The position numbers and the translations under genes were made by a program. This document shows positions 61,577 to 64,000 of a DNA stretch of 64,000 nt, piece after piece (position 1 is the stretch's first letter; every line of letters starts with the position of its first letter). The notes beneath the pieces are model-generated. The model ran no database searches. It was not told the origin of the DNA and saw nothing but the letters and a program-made list of their open reading frames with translations. This DNA comes from Cyanophora paradoxa (lineage: Eukaryota > Glaucocystophyceae > Cyanophorales > Cyanophoraceae): assembly GCA_004431415.1 (NCBI GenBank), contig QPMI01000235.1, positions 1 through 64,000 of the forward strand, read 5' to 3'.

Positions 61577-62839
61577 GGATGGCCCGCATCAAGCAGACGG
61601 TGAGCGAGAGCGCCCGCCCCGCGCTCTTCTCCTCGTCCTCGTCGTCCGCCTTGCAGCCGATCATATGCATCGTGTCTCATGTCCGCCGTCTCTCGCAGGC
61701 AAAGAAGAGCACCGGCGGCAAGGCGCCGCGCAAGAAGCTGGCTACCAAGGCGGCCCGCCGCTCGGCTCCGGCGGCAGGCGGGGTGCGTGATGTCGCAGCG
61801 CGCGTCGCGTCCCAGCCGGAGCGCCGGCGCCGCATCCCGCGGCCGGCGCGTCTAACGTGTGCGCATGCGCACCGCAGGTGAAGAAGCCGCACCGCTACCG
61901 CCCTGGTCGTCTCCCTCCCCGCCCCGCGGCCGCGCTCTAGCTCAATGCAAGCTACGCCACATGCATGCATGCACGCATACACGCAGCTATAGCTAGCTAT
62001 AGATGCACCCCGCCCGCGCGCGCCGCTCCGGCCTCTCTCTCTCTCTCGCTCGCTCTCACCGATTCCTGACGCGCGTACCGCGCCGGTCGTCGGGCGGCGG
62101 CGGCGACGGAAAGGCACGGTGGCGCTCCGCGAGGTGCGCATGCATGCCGAGCCTACCGTAGCTGAGCCGACTCTGCGCCTGCGCGCCGCCTGATCCCGCG
62201 TCGCATCGCAGATCCGCAAGTACCAAAAGGTGGGCGCTGCCGCCGCGCTGCCGCCGGCCCGCCGCCGCGGGGCCCGGGCCCCGTGGCCCCGGGATCGTTC
62301 GACTGAGACCGCGGACGCAGACGACGAACCCGCTGATCCCCTACGCGCCCTTTAAGCGCCTCGTCCGCCTTCCCGCCCCCTTTTCCCGCCGCACCCCCGC
62401 ACTCCCTGCCACGTCGTTTTCGCGCCCGCGCGGCGCAGGTCCAGGAGATCGGGAGCGAGATTGCCAAGGAGAAGAACGAGGAGGGGGCAGACCCCAAGAT
62501 CGAGCTCCGCTGGACGCGCGAGGCCATCGAGTGCCTGCGCGAGGCCAGCGAGATGGTCCGCCGCGTTTGCGCCCCGGCCCCGCCCCCCTCGACCCCAAGG
62601 GCGCGCTTCCCACGCTCGCTTTGCCCGCCTCTGCGCAGCAACTCATCAAGCACTTTGAGGAGGCGAACCTCTTGGCGATCCACCGCAGGCGCATCACCAT
62701 CCAGCCCAAGGTGCGGCCCCCCGCCACCGCCAAGCCCCCTGCGCCCGACCCCCTGCCCCGCGCGCTCCGTTCTGTCCAGGACATTCAGCTCGCCCGCCGC
62801 ATCCGCGGCGAGCCTGCGACGGAGCCCACGGCCTCCTGA
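61577..62839 (+). CDS. divergent histone H3 variant, nine exons
   Basis: Exons: 61577-61597, 61699-61782, 61878-61905, 62114-62133, 62212-62229, 62321-62362, 62439-62555, 62639-62710, 62780-62839. They give 153 residues with all introns GT-AG. The tail starts [20 protein letters not shown], so Lys4, Lys9, Lys14, Lys18 and Lys23 are kept, Thr3 is Ile, Arg8 is Lys and Lys27 is Arg (AARRSAP). [20 protein letters not shown] is canonical. Then [14 protein letters not shown] replaces the usual alpha-1 entry, and loop 1 is about 11 residues longer ([17 protein letters not shown]). The C-terminal end [17 protein letters not shown] is canonical, with a short added tail. It is a nucleosome component. 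The longer loop 1 is a feature of centromeric H3, but the conserved tail is not. Confidence 0.88.
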
Positions 62840-63205
62840 TCGCGACGGCGGCGGTCCAACAGCGGTCCGCGCAGAGGCCCGTCTCGGTCCGTCGCCCCTG
62901 CCCTCCTCTCCCTTCGCCCCCCCTTTCCCCGTACCCCCCCCCACCCCCCCCCACGCCGAGCCTCACCGGCGCGCGCGGCCGTGGCCAGCTCCGGGCTTGG
63001 CCGAGAGCCGGCGAGCCTGGCGTCGCCCTCCCTCCCCCCTTCTCTCCCCCCCTCCCCTCCCCCCCCCCCCCCCTTTCCCCCCTCCTGTTTCTCTCCCGAC
63101 TCGCCGCTCTCTCCCTCGTGCGAGAGCACCGCTGCTTCTGTACAGCAATGACCACACCGCACGCATACCCCCCGGGCCCTGTCTAAGAGGCGCGCGTCTA
63201 AGAGG
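62840..63205. other. 3' flank of H3 gene, poly-C rich, no gene
   Basis: C-rich tract with runs of 8-13 C. Open frames here are compositional. Confidence 0.6.
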
Positions 63206-63961
63206 GCGGCTTTGAGCGAAGCCTGGACGTAAATGGGAAACGCAGTACCCCCAGGGGGCGAGCTGAGCGTGGCCGGAGGGAGAGAGGAGAGAGGGGGGAG
63301 GGGCGGCCTTGAACAAAGCCTGGACGTAAATGGGAAACGCAGTACCCCCAGGGGGCGAGCTGAGCTTGGCCGGAGGGAGAGAGGGGGGAGGGGCGGCCTT
63401 GAGCAAAGCCTGGACGTAAATGGGAAACGCAGTACCCCCAGGGGGGCAAGCTGAGCTTGGCCAGAGGGAGAGAGGAGAGAGAGAGAGAGGGCAGCTTTGA
63501 GCAAAGCCTGGACGTAAATGGGAAACGCAGTACCCCCCAGGGGGGCGAGCTGAGCGTGGCCGGAGGGAGAGAGGGAGGAGGAGCCCCTTGAGCGAAGCCT
63601 GGACGTAAATGGGAAACGCAGTACCCCCCAGGGGGGCGAGCTGAGCTTGGCCGGAGGGCGAGAGGAGAGAGAGGGAGAGAGAGGGCAGCTTTGAGCAAAG
63701 CCTGGACGTAAATGGGAAACGCAGTACCCCCAGGGGGGCGAGCTGAGCTTGGCCGGAGGGAGAGAGGAGAGAGAGAGAGAGAGAGGGCAGCTTTGAGCAA
63801 AGCCTGGACGTAAATGGGAAACGCAGTACCCCCCAGGGGGGCGAGCCTCGGAGCTGAGCTTGGCCGGAGGGAGAGAGGGAGGAGGAGCCCCTTGAGCGAA
63901 GCCTGGATGTAAATGGGAAACGCAGTACCCCCAGGGGGCAGGCTGAGCGTGGGCGGAGGGA
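63206..63961 (+). repeat. ~95-bp tandem repeat, about eight copies
   Basis: The core GCCTGGACGTAAATGGGAAA recurs at about 63222, 63318, 63407, 63505, 63597, 63700, 63802 and 63899. Unit length varies (89-103 bp), partly because of an AG-rich microsatellite (GAGAGAGAG) in each unit. The array probably continues beyond the window. Confidence 0.92.
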
Positions 63962-63978
63962 GTGACGGGAGGGGGGAG

Positions 63979-64000
63979 CGGGGGGGGGGGGGGGGGGGGG
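63979..64000. repeat. poly-G run at window end
   Basis: The window ends in an uninterrupted run of about 20 G, similar to 2876-2909; assembly is often uncertain in such runs. Confidence 0.8.

Overview
The window looks like nuclear DNA of a GC-rich, intron-bearing unicellular eukaryote, most likely an alga or other protist. The evidence is multi-exon genes (a histone H3 variant, a protein kinase, several F-box genes), very GC-rich sequence with long homopolymers, large tandem satellites, and introns of which several need GC-AG splicing. I cannot name the species. Into this DNA a foreign 21.6 kb element of clearly lower GC content is inserted.

Layout. 1-9262: a ~200-bp satellite in plus orientation (1-2735), a spacer holding a 351-bp tandem repeat (3121-4600), the same ~200-bp satellite in minus orientation (4823-8605), then a ~145-bp repeat (8606-9262). 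9263-12301: sparse DNA with minisatellites and one exon-sized remnant of a serine carboxypeptidase. 12302-27136: four tandem units, each a head-to-head pair of F-box genes sharing a 138-195 bp promoter, followed by a truncated remnant (27308-27444). 28005-36511: a TKL-like protein kinase (minus), an F-box gene (plus), and a long multi-exon minus-strand gene with a sigma-70 region-4-like helix-turn-helix. 36512-38571: no gene, but a perfect 25-bp hairpin and short repeats.

38578-60207: a complete Polinton-like / virophage-like integrated virus. It has 497-bp terminal inverted repeats beginning TGT and ending ACA, and a perfect 6-bp target-site duplication (CGCATG). Its genes encode a protein-primed family B DNA polymerase, an rve-type DDE integrase, an A32-like packaging ATPase, a putative major capsid protein and two putative minor capsid proteins. 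It also encodes a patatin-like phospholipase and an 1824-residue phage-like tail fibre ending in an S74 self-cleaving chaperone, with accessory proteins around it. No capsid protease or helicase was recognised. The two halves suggest a morphogenesis/host-contact module (39-53 kb) and a replication/integration module (53-59 kb).

60214-64000: host DNA again, with a nine-exon divergent histone H3 gene (Lys27 replaced by Arg, a loop-1 insertion) and a ~95-bp tandem array running to the window end. Coordinates of multi-exon host genes are spans, with splice sites judged by eye.
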